Positions 49,001 to 63,200 of a stretch of 64,000 nucleotides of DNA are shown one piece after another; the stretch's first letter is position 1; every line of letters starts with the position of its first letter. Below the pieces are notes generated by a model. That model saw nothing but the letters and a program-made list of their open reading frames with translations. It did not search any database and was not told where the DNA came from. Location of the stretch: the NCBI GenBank assembly GCA_947568835.1, contig OX387602.1, positions 15,489,021 through 15,553,020 on the forward strand. Reading direction: 5' to 3'. Source of the stretch: Protonemura montana (taxonomy: Eukaryota > Arthropoda > Insecta > Plecoptera > Nemouridae). A program made the translations under genes and the position numbers.

Positions 49001-52000
49001 TATAAATATCCCCATAAACCATTGGCCTCACATCGGATCAGATTCAGGGCAGTGTCTTGATTCTATATTCCTGGCAACGTAAGCATGAAATGTAAGAACC
49101 CTTGCCCGGCAAGCCTGGGTAAATAAATGGCCAGTGTTGGCAACGTAGTGAGTCTAACGTGAATCGCCCATATGCCACGGAAACTCACAAGGGAGAAACT
49201 GGCAAAGTTTAGGTTGCATTGTTAACCCACTTACTGTCATCTGAGACTGATCTAACTTGCTGCCATGTTGAATACGACCGATAAATACAAATCGAACATC
49301 TGGCATAGGCCGTGGCACACAAGATCAAATTGGGGAATTATAAAATCTACACCCAAAAATGGGCAGACCCGCGTAGGACCAGATGACAAGAAAAAAAAAA
49401 GTGAATCTGAATCCTTCCTACTTTGGTCACAATCATTGAAAGCATCCAAAGTACCTTTCAGTGACAGAAGAGCAGACAAAAGCTGACAAGCGTTCTTGCG
49501 TTCGTCAAAAAGCTGCCTCGTGCTGACTTCTGCTGGTACCAGTCATGAAGGAATGCCGTCTTTTTACTCTCAAGAAGAGCTGATAGCCAAGTGTACATCG
49601 CAACAGCATCCTCGTCTCTTTGTACCTACTTCCTTTCGCCTCGGACCAAAGCTCGAACGTGGTGATTCTAATATGCGGCTACGGTGATAATTATATATTT
49701 TTTTTTTATAAAGTTTAACAACGACGATTTAATGACAGAGAATTGACGGTGAACGATTGATGAGGGTCATCTGGATGAGCTGAAACGAGGATGTTTAATG
49801 GCTTCACCAAAAATGCACTGCAAATGTAATGGATATACTCTTGGTATAACGTTGTCATAGTTGAGCGCCTAATATCTAAGAGTTGACCTATTTTCAGGAA
49901 GCAGAACAAAGCTATGGCTCTCATTTTGTCCTGGAAACCACATTGCAGAAGTCTCAATGACAGCGTTTTTAGTCGAGTAAATTGCGGTCAGTTATAATTA
50001 CTTCTGGGATAATTGCTATCGCTTACATCGGAGCTATTGTTGCATGGCATGCAACTTGTTTACATTTACAACATTCAATTTTGCCTTTTTTGTATGTGGT
50101 TTGCTGGTAAAATGAGTCCGATGGATACAATGTAACACACAAACCATTACACGTGATGATGAAGACACATGTAAGTTGTTGGTACGTAGGCGTACTTGGT
50201 TTTTACCTTTTACCGAAAAATGACTAGCGAGTAGTTCGCTTAATAAAATTGTTTTATGATATCTTTATTGCCCCTTTGTTTGGAACCTAAATGCCAAGGG
50301 GTGAGACCAAGGAGCGCTACGCCCCAAAACTGTGTGCCTGCATTGTTTAAAGTCAATATTTATTCATGCACACACAGACCAGCTCAGAAGAACCACGGTG
50401 AGATAAGAAACACCTAAGAGGTTTTACCTTTCCCGAAGATAAACTGTAATGGTCTGCGCCCAAGACTCGATGAATAACCTATTTAAATAACCTAGAAACA
50501 GTTTCCACTTATATTATTATTACTTTGAGAAAAATTATGGATTTGAAAAATTCAATGATTTTGACGGCAAACCAACAACATTTTTAAGGGCATCCGAATC
50601 TAAGTCATAAGTGTCAAGTCAAGAGTTCGACCCATTCGCCATGGGATCGGTCGAGAGAAGTGGGGTACGCAAGGTGGGACATTTCGACGGCCGAGGCCGA
50701 ACTACCCTTGGGAGGTCAGGTCACCGTCTCAGGGGCGCGCGAACGCGACAAGGTCGACGCCATCGATTCATGTACCTACACAGCAGCGTCACGCACGCTA
50801 AATTTAGATGCTTTTATTATCAAGTACTTAAAGATCGAACAACGACAAGGATTTCGGTTAGAGTGCGCTCTCTGCGACTTGGCAAAATGTCATGAAGCAT
50901 GGAACAAGAATTCGAAAAAGAATCAATCTTGATGAGCTATAAACAAGGGAGGCCGTATCAATCTTAGTTTTCTGCTTTAGAATTATAGTCATTGAACTCT
51001 TTCTCGACACGCAATCGGGATCCCCTTTTCTTCATCGGGTACACCTGCACCCCTTACGTTCCCGCGCGTGTACCCTCCAGGGGGTTGAAAAGGAAACCGC
51101 CAATCTATCAAGACGCAATTTTTCCGAACCAGTCGCAACACTTAGTAAAGCTAGTTAGCTGCGAATGCCCTCGGCAAACGAATATTGATTTATACTGGGG
51201 GATGCAAAACGAAGGGTTGTCCTTTTTGTTAATCATAGCAGTCAACATTATCACAATCTATTTCACTTTTCCCATTAGTCAATTCTCATAATTGGGCGGT
51301 AAATTGCAACCATTTAACTTTTTCCACATGTCGATTTCTATTATGACGGGCTCGTCAAATCGATGCGCATCGGAAATTGATTCACAAGCGATACCGATCA
51401 TCAATTAAACAAAATAATGGTCCGTCGGTCTCGTGTTCGAAGGGCGACCGCCTGCTGGAAAGTAATGCTGCCTAATAAAACGTACAGAGGTTCGCGCAGG
51501 TGTGTGCAGGCGGCGGAAACGGATGCGTGATTATCAGGCTACGACGCGGGCGACAAGTCAAAGCAGATTGCTTCTAGTGGGCGAGGTACGACACCGACCT
51601 GGGACACACTTAATGAACGTCTCAAATTTCGCCAATCAACGACGTCGAAATGAGCTGCGTGGGTTGCTGTGTCGATGCTGGTGTACAGAGAGTAGTACGC
51701 GTGTGTCATTGTAAACAGTGTGGAGTATTGTCTTGCTTGGCTTTTATGTTTCTAGCTAGCTTTATCTTGGTTGGGCCACTCGCTTTTGGGTTTATCATTG
51801 CACGTGGAATTCATTAAAGAGGCGAACTGCCTGAACAAACATACTCGTAATGTAATGTAAATAATAATTCGCAGATGTTAATGAACTTCTACATTGGACC
51901 GTGGCAGTGGAATATGTAAACGATTGAAACAAAAAACGTCCGTATTTTTACAAGTTACACAACATTCATAAGCAGTCAGAATTGCTTCGAGAAATGTTCT

Positions 52001-52632
52001 CACGTCACTGGTAAAATTAACGATGAATGTACTACATTTCAAAGTTTCTTCCCCCTAACACGCCGGAGTAATTAGATAACCGGGTTGTTTATCAACTGCA
52101 AAAACTTCCGCTGGCAAAGGCTTGTAGAATCCGTTCCTCTCACGTTCATTGCTAAAACAGGAAAATCTCTTAAAAGTGTTAACTGTGTATAAGCAACGTT
52201 CAACTGAAAACATGTGTATATATATATATATGTTTTTTTTTGCTTTTTCCCATCGAAATTTAACTCCTATTGTAAAAGATGAATGCAAAGTCCCAAGCTT
52301 ACGTCACCACGTACACGCTAAGTACACCATGTCCACCCTCAAAATCCACCCTCAATGTGAAATTCAATAAAAAAAAATCCTCGAAACCCCACCGCTTTGA
52401 CACCACAAGTGTCGAAATTCAAAAGAAACCGTCGCCAGGTCGGCAAAGTCACCCGCGCCGTTTCGAGACGAGAGCGAGTCGAGAGCACCCAGCCTAGGAG
52501 TCCGTCGTGTGCTCACGGAGGGTGGCACCGACGGCGACCAGCCCGACCCGACGCAGAGACCCACCATCCCCACGTGTGCCCGACGGCTTGCATACGGCAC
52601 AGGGGCGTTGCTATGACTACGCCATTCTAGGA

Positions 52633-52652
52633 GGGGGGGGGGGGGGGGGGGG
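52633..52652 (+). repeat. G20 homopolymer
   Basis: Twenty guanines in a row, able to form G-quadruplexes and prone to sequencing error. Confidence 0.9.
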
Positions 52653-55600
52653 CACAACTTGGGACTGCACGCTGTGGTGCAACCGCGCGGCTGCGTAAAT
52701 ATATGAAATTTGAAATTAGCTACCAGGAGAGACACAATATTGCGGCCGCGTTAATAGACTCATCCTTGTCTAGACAGTTTGATTTCAATTGTATGGGTTT
52801 ATTGATGCACGCCAGCATCCGTAATCTTGATATCATACTGTTCTTGGAGAGATTCCAGCTGCGTTCGCCGCACTTTGTGAATTTCGATCGGGCTTTCGCG
52901 AAATCAGTGGGAGCCACTTTTGCTCACGGGCGTTGGATGAAATACTAATAGGAGGCGACGGGACAGAGTTATCCTCTGTGTTCCCCCCGATTGGTTCTAT
53001 GGTTCTATGTTGCAGTCCGCCAGAGTGGCGATAATTTGTTGTAATCTGGCATCAATCAGTGATGGCCAAGTGCAGCTGCGAGACGCGTGACTGGACAAAG
53101 CACGCATTAGACTTTAATCTGATGCGTGAATCGCGATCCGTGTGCGTCGATCTAATATCAGATCGCTCGATGCGTGCATTTATCGATGATATTATGTGTG
53201 TAATTTATTGATTCCGTGGTCAATAAATATTAGGCACTTTGTGCAATGGTTGCGCGGTTGACTGGCTTATGTTCGCGGGTATGAATGTAATACATTGCCA
53301 TGTTTTACTCCCAAGGGGGGCTGTTTGAACTTTGTGTACACGACCTCATGTTCATGGGGTTGTCATTTGTTGTCGAGCGGTAATATCGGTGTCCGCTAGG
53401 TACGCGTTCATGGATGAAAATGAAAAATTATCAGACAAGTGGGACTAAAGCCCTGTGTTCATTATTCATGCTGCATACAGCTCAGGGCATCGAACAAAAT
53501 CCCACCCACGTCCATTAGCAGAGAAAGAATGGTAGCAAATATTCATGAAGTGTGTGTTTAATTTCTACGCCTCAAAATTCCACGGAACCGAATACCCATG
53601 CTAGTGAACGTGTACTTGAGTTTTTTGACTTCTGCAAAAAACAATGATGCTAAACATTCAAGTTTTTCCCCTGTTGATTGGATACAAAAATCGACGTCGT
53701 CTGTCAAGTCGTGAAGGAAAGAAAAATGTCAGTTGCTGGGAGGGATTTTGAAAGGTAATATTACTGAAACCACCGACAGAGTATATGTTCACCATCTCGC
53801 TCGCTGTGCACATGTTGAATAAATAATTATAGGCGATGATTGATGGCAAATGAGCGATTTAACTGATTGATTGTTTCCTCATGAAAGTTAAATGATTATA
53901 ATCTGTCTTTATTGATTGGCATTCTCTTCGCTCGCCAGTCAAAACGTAGCCTCTGGTCGCAAGGCGACATATTTCGAAACATTCCACAGAGAAATATTAT
54001 CATTGGAAATGTATGTAAAATAATGTAAACGTAATCATCTTTATTATATTACTACGGACTATTTATTTGCCATTTGCAGGAGAACCTTGAATCTCTCGGC
54101 ATTTTGCAGGAGTTATGTGTAAACTAGATCTTTATGGAATGTGATTACTATGATCTAATTGCTGGCACGCAGCGTTTGGCGCTGGAAAATAGGACAGGCG
54201 AGGGAATATTTAGGAGATAGAGATGCTGTGAGGCTGGCGAGTTATTTATTGTGTCGGTCGGGACTATCATGCCGGAGTACAAAGGCAAATAAATTAGACT
54301 TCCAAAAATATTAGACTGATCGAGGAAAAAATTGCTGGCATTTGAACCCAACACTCAAATTATCGACTCAAACAAACGTATAATTTAAATTTCGTTTGAA
54401 TCGCAACTAATTTGTAGACCTAAATGCGTATGCTAAATTATACCAATCGAAAACAAAATACGCTTACGGTGGGGGAAAGCTTTTGGAAACCAGCGGAAAA
54501 GCGAAGGGAAAAATCGCACACCAAATGAACGGCGCCCTAATAGGCAACATCGAATCGAAACTATAAATAGCAACGCACGCATTCCAAAAGAACAAACGCG
54601 AACCGACAAAATGCAAAGAGCGAACATCCTATATATGCGTTTACCGGTAGACCTCGCATTGAAATATTGAGTAATCGTGTATTGGCACGCACTACAACGG
54701 GCAAAACTGCAGCAACAGGTTCGATTGAGTGGAGCAATGTCGCGAACTTGCGTGCCACGCAATGGCCTATAATAATAGTTCTTCGTTGGATTCACCTTAC
54801 ATTGGGTCCGACCTAGAGTTCACTCACGGCCTCGGGATCGCGAATGGTGCTCACCAAATGCATATGCATGAACATGTGCAACATGCGAATGCCAAAACAT
54901 GATCTACAAGATAGATAACATGACTTGACGAAATGCGAAATGTTTTGCTGCAGTGCGAAACATGATCTGCATATTGTTGGTTTGGCCGGGTCGAAATGGA
55001 GACCATGCGAGATGGTTGTCAGCGAGACAAAATCACAATTTACGTTTCTCCATTTGTTTTCGAGAGTGAGTAAACAGATTGCGATTTAAGCTGGGATGTT
55101 TTTATAAAAAAGTAACAATTCTGTTGTTTCTTTGTCGGCAAAAGTGGAAAAGCAATCGCGTCCGTTGTCTTAGTGCGAGATCTGGTCAACTGGAGCATGT
55201 GTGTTCTTCTGAGGGTGCACTTGCTACGTGTGTAGCTTGGAACATCCGCGAATATGGCTTCTACTGTCTAGCGACGAAATAGAGGGAGTGTAAAATATTC
55301 ATGATCCATTGAAGGGGTTTTTGGACCCTATAATACACTCGCAGGCGTTCGTTTGTGCGTCGAACGCATTACACGCCCAGATACCAACCCTTACAAAGTT
55401 CCGACATAATACATGAAAAAAATGCCTAACAAAAATCCTCGGACCGGCGCACAAATTGAATTAAACTTCCAATTCCCTGTGCAAACGAACGAATCCAGTA
55501 AATCCACCGCTCAAATATCACCCCCCAAACCCCCTTAAATCTCATTTTCTATTTCCCATCCAGAAAGTTCATTGACGCCGTATTTCGAGCACTCCATGAT

Positions 55601-58600
55601 AAGTGTGTTTTTCAAATCACCTTTACGCACGACGGCCAATCTTTATGGCGCCTTTCACACTCCTTGCGTGTGCGTGAGATTACGCATCGCATCGACGCGG
55701 CCAGTAGTTACTGTTACAGACTTCAGAGTATACGCATACTACATGCGTGCATCAAGATATCAAGATCGTGCGACATGTCCCTAGTAAATAATACGTGGTC
55801 CTAGCATTAAATCAGCCAGGACGATGTCAGATAACATTAAGGCTCAAGTGATCAAGATTATATGTCCAACCCGACCCTCTCTGCATTTTGTGACATTATT
55901 ATTAAGTTATTGTTACCCGCGGTTCTCGCACGTGCTCTTAAACTTTAAAGAGCATACATTAATATTTTGGGTTAATAGGGTTCAGCGTTCTCTAGCGCAC
56001 CATGACATGAGGAAGCGTAACACATTTTGTGGAACACCCCCATCACTATATCTGTGTTATCGTGCCGGTGTAGGCATGTTACTCTGGAAGTGCGTCGTTA
56101 AACACAACATTAGGTCGCGATCATACGGGACGTTGGACAGAATTCAAGTTACCCGAAAGCTGGGGACGCATTAGTAGGAGGACGACTTCCCCAGCGTGCA
56201 TTTCGACGAGAGAGGACACGCTTTTGCGTTTATTTTCTCAAAGCGTCTGTTCGGTGTTGACGGTGATTGTTGTATAGGTAGGTGTATTTTCTTACGCCAC
56301 ATGATTTCTTAGGGGGATTTCACGCGGTTTTTCTACGGAATTTCGACACGCCATGACGCATCTTGACACGCAAACGCGTTGCCTTGCGGACATCTTTGTT
56401 TTTTCACTCGATATCTAATTAAAATTCCATCTCGGGGCTCATGATTGCTTGTACGAGAACGATTTGTATCGCACATAGGGCTTCCGTGCCAGGCGTTTAT
56501 CATTTGGGGGGCATTTGGCGTGGACGGCTTCTCGGCTCTCCTGTGTTTCGGAACTGTAAGAAACTAATTCTTCTCCAATTACCCAAGACAATTAGACTAA
56601 ACCATACCATTAAGAAAGTATGTGTTATTCGTACCTGATACACGTACATAAGGAGTGAAATGACTCACAAACAAACTTTTACGTCAGAAAAGTTCCTTTA
56701 CAACTTGCACAATTGCAATGCCGAGTGCAATTATAATTTTCTCACAAGTACAGATCGTGACGACGACTTGGACTCGTTCGGAATACGTTACATTCGAGAC
56801 ACCGTTGTACCTCGCACCACACTCTGGAGATATTATTCAGGATCACGTATGTGCATATGTAGCCATTGTACAGGTGGTATTGTAATATAATCGTGTGACA
56901 ATACAATTACTACATAACTACCGCACTGAAATTAGCATTAGCTATCCTAACATAAGCAATGTGCAATAACAGGGTGCATCTGCATTTGCACGGCTTCAGA
57001 TTATAATGCATTTAGTAGGTATCTCGTTACTAAATTGTGTAATTCTTTGTGAAAATAAGTCTGTAAAGGTGTGATGCTTCACAGTTCGTGTCTCCAAAAC
57101 TGTAGGTTCCAATTATAAATTCAAATAAGTAATTTTAAGACAAATTCATTTATTATTGCTTGGTTTCCGCCGTGGTTCGAAGTTTTTCACTGCCGACGTG
57201 TGACAAACTGCGACGCAATCCAACTGGTTGATGATTACTTTTTATTAGAGATCGAGGTTGATTAATCCAGTAATGAGCATTATCCTGTGTTTACCAATTT
57301 GCCCTTGGTAATGAATATGGTATCATGGTTAGCCAAGTCAAGCTTTGGGACTCTGTTTTGTCCACAGTCGTCGATTTTAATATCGTTTTCGTCCGATATT
57401 TGCTTTGGTCGGCTGGTAAAAGAAAGAGCCTTGGTGGATAATCGTTATTTTCTTCAAGATGAAGTCACCACGAGATAGTAATTGCTTTCTCAAACTAGCG
57501 ATGTTTAATATTCCGCGTGTACTCCACATCTGTCCACTTGTACAAATTATTTTCACGGTCAATTTGAATCGTATCCGGTGTCAAAGACGTTCGACACTTT
57601 CAGTACTTGGAACAAACTGTCGTCACGAAACGTTGATATTGGAATAAAAAGTTACAATTGTCGTGCTACAGATCACGCTTTACTATTTGCAGATTCAATC
57701 ATCACCTGGATGGATCATGTTTTTGCAGCATTTAATCAGCAGCAATCTGACGGCACGCGAGTGCCACCTTGAAATTGATATGGCACGCATAGCTCTCAGC
57801 AAAATAATTTGACAAACTAGTTAAGTCATGCACCTTCTATTTGCGGTTTGTGCAATGCAATTATGCGTTTTTGCAGTGAGCCCGTTCCTTGTAAGGAAGA
57901 TTCCTATGGAGTCACAGTTCTGCAATATAGCAACTGCTGCTACGGGATCGTCGCACTCTAAGTAAAGGTTTTATACCTTGAAAGGGCATCGGGCTGAGTT
58001 AGGTAGACTCCCACTAACACAGGCTTAACACAATAAACGATAGATTAGTGATTTTCTGCTACTGCACTGCGGTAGTACAGAAAGGTGAGAGCGAATTTGA
58101 TACGGGAACGTGACTAGCTTGATTTGTTTACTTTCACGTGCTTGGAGATCGTCCACGATTGAAACTAATTACCGACTAAAGTGTGCGTGTTAATTGGAGG
58201 GTTTTGAACTGATCAAGTTGTTGGCTCACCTGGAATAAGAATTTATCGTAAGTGATACCATTGTGATACTGATAGTACCGAAGATATTTGGTAATTAAAT
58301 TAATCTGAAACGAAGTCAATTAAGTGATCGCTTTCGAAATAAATTCAGAAAGAGGGGGTTCTTAAAGAGACCATAGTACACGTCTTGAAATTGTGTGCCT
58401 TCCCGTTGGATTTATATGTGATTATATGTTTTACCAGCGTCACTGTCCTGAAGACGCCAGTGTTCCTATTATTGTTGGGTCCATTACAAGAAGTTGTTTT
58501 CCTGCTTACGGACCATGCAAGCACGCACGAATAAACACATATTCAACAAGACTCCTTCAACCGGAGTTACCTGAACTTCTAACTAGCAGACACCTTTTGC

Positions 58601-60291
58601 CATAGCATTCGCTACCTCATCCCATTATCGCAACCTCAAGATAGCAGGTGTGACCGAACCTTGGTGTTTACCAGGACTAATTGTAACCCTTCAAACATGC
58701 AATGTTCTACGTTGCACCAGGAAACACGTGGTATCAAGTCGGGGCCAACGATCCTGTGCCGAAAATGCGCAGATAATTACCCGATCGTGCGTACAGGAAT
58801 CGCGAATTACGGCGATTATTTGGACAAAAACGGCGTACCGTACCCGAAGAAAATTACCTTTGACAATGATAGGTGGAAGATAAAAACGTTGAGGTCGTAC
58901 AAGTTAAATCGTGCAAATATCTTCAAACCAACTACCACGATTTTTTTCTATCTTATGAACGGGTATCAATGTCACGTCTTGTCGTCACCATCTTGGTTTC
59001 AGAAGACAAATCTCCCAATAATGGCTCATACAATTCCAATCTTTGTATGGATGTATTTGTTACTGCGCATGTAGTTTTGATAAGCGCATTCGCGAATAAA
59101 ATCCACTCGAGCCCAACCCATCACATCATAATGCAATCAGTCTTCTTTCAAAAGTCTGTCATCTGAATGTTTGAGCTGAAGACATGTCTCCAGCATTTTA
59201 TTTGCCACGACGACAAGGACTTGAAAAAAATCTCGTCCATTCTTGTATTGCGTTCTTTGCGATTCCATTCATCGAGTGCGATAGATCCCCATCTCGATAA
59301 CCACCTTCCAGTGCCGTAACCTAACACATGCCTTTGCAGCGCAGCGAGATCTTATCGAGAAGATCAGGTGGGCAAGAAAGCACAGCAACCGCGACGCGAC
59401 ATCGTGGTTACACCCCTTGAACAACCGCATTGCTTTAGGGTAGTGTGACAGCGAATGAGGCGTACATTGAATTGCGTTTACTGACAACATTAATTGTCAG
59501 ACTCGAATGAAAAGTGATTCTACACCTGGGAAAGTGATAATACGTGCAGAAAAAAAAATACATTATTTGCTTGAATGTGTTTTCGTCAAAGAGCTGTAGC
59601 GGTAAATTGTTATCGAATTAATTAGGTAAATATGGTGTACGTTATTGCAAATACATAGGGGGACGAAAAAAAACAGATCGTGTTTTGAATCTCTTTCAGG
59701 AGGCTGACCCTAACCGAAACTAACGTAATCAACTTCCCCTTGTCAGTACAGTACGATCACGATGTACTTCAAGATCATCATCTCGAGCACAATGCAACCG
59801 CGAAGCACGTTGTGCTGAGTCAGGAACTATGACTGCAGTCAGCAAGAAGAATGCATATTTTTGCTGCAAAAAAAAAACAGCAAAAAGTATCGGTGTCAAC
59901 ACTTGAAGCTACTTGAGAAAATAACGATTTATCAACGTTACCTCGTTTTGAGCACGTTTAGGAAGTGAAACCTAATCTTGATAATGAACAATCAAGGGCT
60001 GTAGTGTTAGCCTACTAGCGTTAGCGTTATTAAACTGCAGTTATTTGTACAAAATTTAAATTAAACCGATTATAATTGGACAGCGACTGCTCCATAAATG
60101 ACACCGTAGATTTTAATCAGTTTGCACACATCTCCTGAATATTAATATCTCGATATTCCCGCCTCCAGGCGAAATCTCTCCTGCATCCAGCCTCCATAGC
60201 GGTCGTTTCAAGCAGACTAATCAGCTTAATTATCTTGGCACCAAAAGATGATAGCTAACACGTCGCAATGGCTTTCTGTTCGCAGCTGAAT

Positions 60292-63200
60292 ATGGAGCGC
60301 CGGAGTTTATCGAACGTTCCCCTGGCGTTTCTGGTCTTGCTGTTAGTGGGTTCGAGCCTCGGGGAGGACTTTGTGCACGTCCGATCGAAGTACGCGCAGC
60401 TAGTGACGTCCTCGACGCTGCAATGGGTGGCCGCCAGTAAAGGTGCGAAGCCCGACGGCGCCGTCGTCGGTGCTCACCACAACACCCCTGGTAAGTGCTC
60501 GCCTGGACAGCCGATTACCATTAGGTGGTATCATTGGTACCGCACCTTTCCTCAACTGTATGCACTACATGACATGGTTAATAATTTGACTCAACGTTTC
60601 TAGTCAAGATATAGATCAATGCCGCCGATCCTGTTTTCAAACCAGTGCGCCGTTAAACAAATCAGATGTCTCAAACGAGGGTTAAATCCATGCGCAACGG
60701 CCAGGGTCAAAATTTTCAGATAACTTCAAACTCAAGGGTGGTTCGTATCGGATGTCAATTGATCCGGTGATTTGGCAGAATCGCAAAACGTTTTCATTGT
60801 GTTTCTTGGCCCAGTTTCACAGAGCTGGGAATCAGTTTTCCCGAGTGTTACCTTTGGTCACCATAGAGACAAGCGATCGCGGTCAAGCCCTTGGCGACCG
60901 GGTAAAATCCGGTGAAAAGCTGCTTTCCCAGCACTGCAGAGAATTGTTTCAATTTACAACCTAAATCTGGTTAACCTGGATCTGCAATTGGCGGTGATAG
61001 AGAGTACAGTATATTTGATCCAGCCCTTGCTTTGTCTTTATAGACGTTCATCAATTATAATTGGGGGCTTTACTGATAAGTTCCCCTATGCGAATTGGCA
61101 GCCCTAGGTATTGTCTTGTCTTTCATGGAGTGCAGCATTGAATGTAGAACTTTTGCGGCACAAACAAAACAACTGTAATGCGACCAATAAGTTCGAATAA
61201 CAACGAAAATAAAATAAAAAAACTTGCTTAAAAACTCTAAAGGTCACGTTACGTGACCGCCATCTTCCAAAAACAAGCTAAAAAAAGCGAGTAATTGCGC
61301 CGTCGTACGTGTCGTCCCAAAGTTCCCGCTGAAAGAGGACTCTTTCGCTCGCAATTTCGCTCGTGGACGTGAGCCGATAACTAATCGGCTCTCGTGTCCA
61401 ATAGGTGTCAAGGAGGATGGTGACGCGACTGAGGACTCTGCCAGCGTGACCCAGCGGCCAGTTTACGTGTGTCGCGGCCGTCACAACGGGGTCTGGGTCT
61501 CCGGAGAGTTGCGAACGGGCGAGACCAAGTGTCGAATCTCGCTGCTAGGGGTCGTCGCTGCATATGAACGATACCAGGTAAGGGTGTTTCGAGATAATTC
61601 GGTACCTAATGAAAGGACACGTTTCACACAATTTTATTCGGGAATTTTCGTAATTGGCAGAATTTGTTATTATTAGGATAAGGATAACTGGTCTACGAAT
61701 GGGGCAACTTTTGAGAGGCGTTCTAGGACCATTCTCGGATGCGACGGGCTGCAGAATTTTCTGTGATTTCCGCCCATGCGAATGAGACGTGCAATATTCT
61801 CTCCTCTCTTCCAGGTCCTGGTGAACGTGGAGGACGCCGCTAGACTTGCTTGGGTGCCGTGGACGAGATTCACGATTATCCCGACAGGGGTGGTCGCGGG
61901 AGGTGACACATTTGTCGCGCGGAGGAAGGGACACGACAACGACGGTCTTGGATTCACGTACCACTTAGGGAAACTGGACCCCAGCGCGGGACTTGGCAAA
62001 ATTTCGATCGTCAACGAGGTGAGTGGAACATACCCATGTGGAATTGAATAAATGTCCGTCCTAGTCCAACACAGTGGATACGAGTATAACCTTCTGTTTA
62101 TCACACAGCCCGTGACGATGCTGGTTTGTATCTCTAAAGTAAATTTCAATGACATGGGATGAAACAATATATCTGTTCATATCTTTACTCGAACCTTGCT
62201 TTATGCTACTGTCTTGACCAGTTCCACTTGTCAACAGATAATCTTTATAATTTGCTGTGGAAAAACAAGGGTTTGTTTTGCCCACCCATTACTATTACAA
62301 CGAGATGAACTGCCCTGAACCGCACTCATATTACTTGTTTTTCTACCATTTTACGAAGTCTGCAAAGTTACAGGGGGCACGCGAGGTGCCATAAAACGCT
62401 GAAAAGTCGAGGTGAAACATAGTAGAGCTCCTGTGTTCCACGCAGTGTCCAACGATCGTGGCTCAATTGCTCTTTCCTCGCATATTTGACTGGGATCTTG
62501 TGTTATCCAGGAGGACGCAGAGGAAGAGTTCCTCGAGGGCGAGGTGCTGGTGGAGACGGAGCCGACCCGATACGAGCTGACGGGGGTCAAGTACAATCGT
62601 CTGCGCGAACGCGTGACCCGGACACCCGTAGTCCTGGCCGAGTACACAATGCGAAACGGCGCAGGTACAGGTAACTTCCGTCGGTGCTGCAGAGGGCGTT
62701 GTTTCAAGGTGGCCGCTATCGACTTACTTAATTCCGGCGGCGGATTTTTAAAGTTATTTGTATTTTAGGGTTTTACGAATTCATAGAGATTTCTCAAAAG
62801 AGCAGTAAATACGGTCAAAGTTCAAGAATAAGTCTTCCAAATTTCACAGATTGATAGGACAGTCACTTTCGATCAAATACCGTCGGGCGGTAACGGGATC
62901 TTCTCTTAGGCGTCCATTAATCTAGAGGGATTAGGCACCGCAAGCCATCACGGTTACCAAACTGCCTAAAACTTGTGGATCAACCTAAATTTCCTTCATC
63001 GGACGTTCTTAAACCCTTTAAACCCCTGTCAAGTTCTGGGCTACCTAAACCCGCGAGCGCCGCCAACTTCGAAGCAAAGCAGAATGTTTGTAGCAAACAG
63101 CACTCAACGTGCATTATTGATCGACCCCTAGGACTGACCCTCACAATATCAGCATCCGATGCAAGTTGTGTCTGAACAAAAACGATGTGCCGCTCTTCCA

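Larger units (their letters stand above)
33683..60285. other. Gene-poor region, 26.6 kb
   Basis: No exon could be supported on either strand. All open frames are under 150 codons, with no recognised product and no paired splice signals with family similarity. It probably holds the missing 5' part of mitoguardin (−), the promoter and leader exon of the unzipped-like gene (+), and regulatory DNA. The separately listed patches are the only structured items seen. Confidence 0.6.

Noticed and set aside
55824..56174. 116-codon plus-strand frame
   Set aside because: No known domain or repeat; mixed composition typical of chance frames in the gene-poor block.
58661..59074. 137-codon plus-strand frame
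   Set aside because: No recognisable family, no splice partners, ordinary AT-rich composition; length is possible by chance.
60268..60291. Upstream ATG of the unzipped-like gene
   Set aside because: It lies within the pyrimidine tract and acceptor that precede the exon, and would place eight residues before an otherwise clean signal peptide; not excluded if no leader intron exists.
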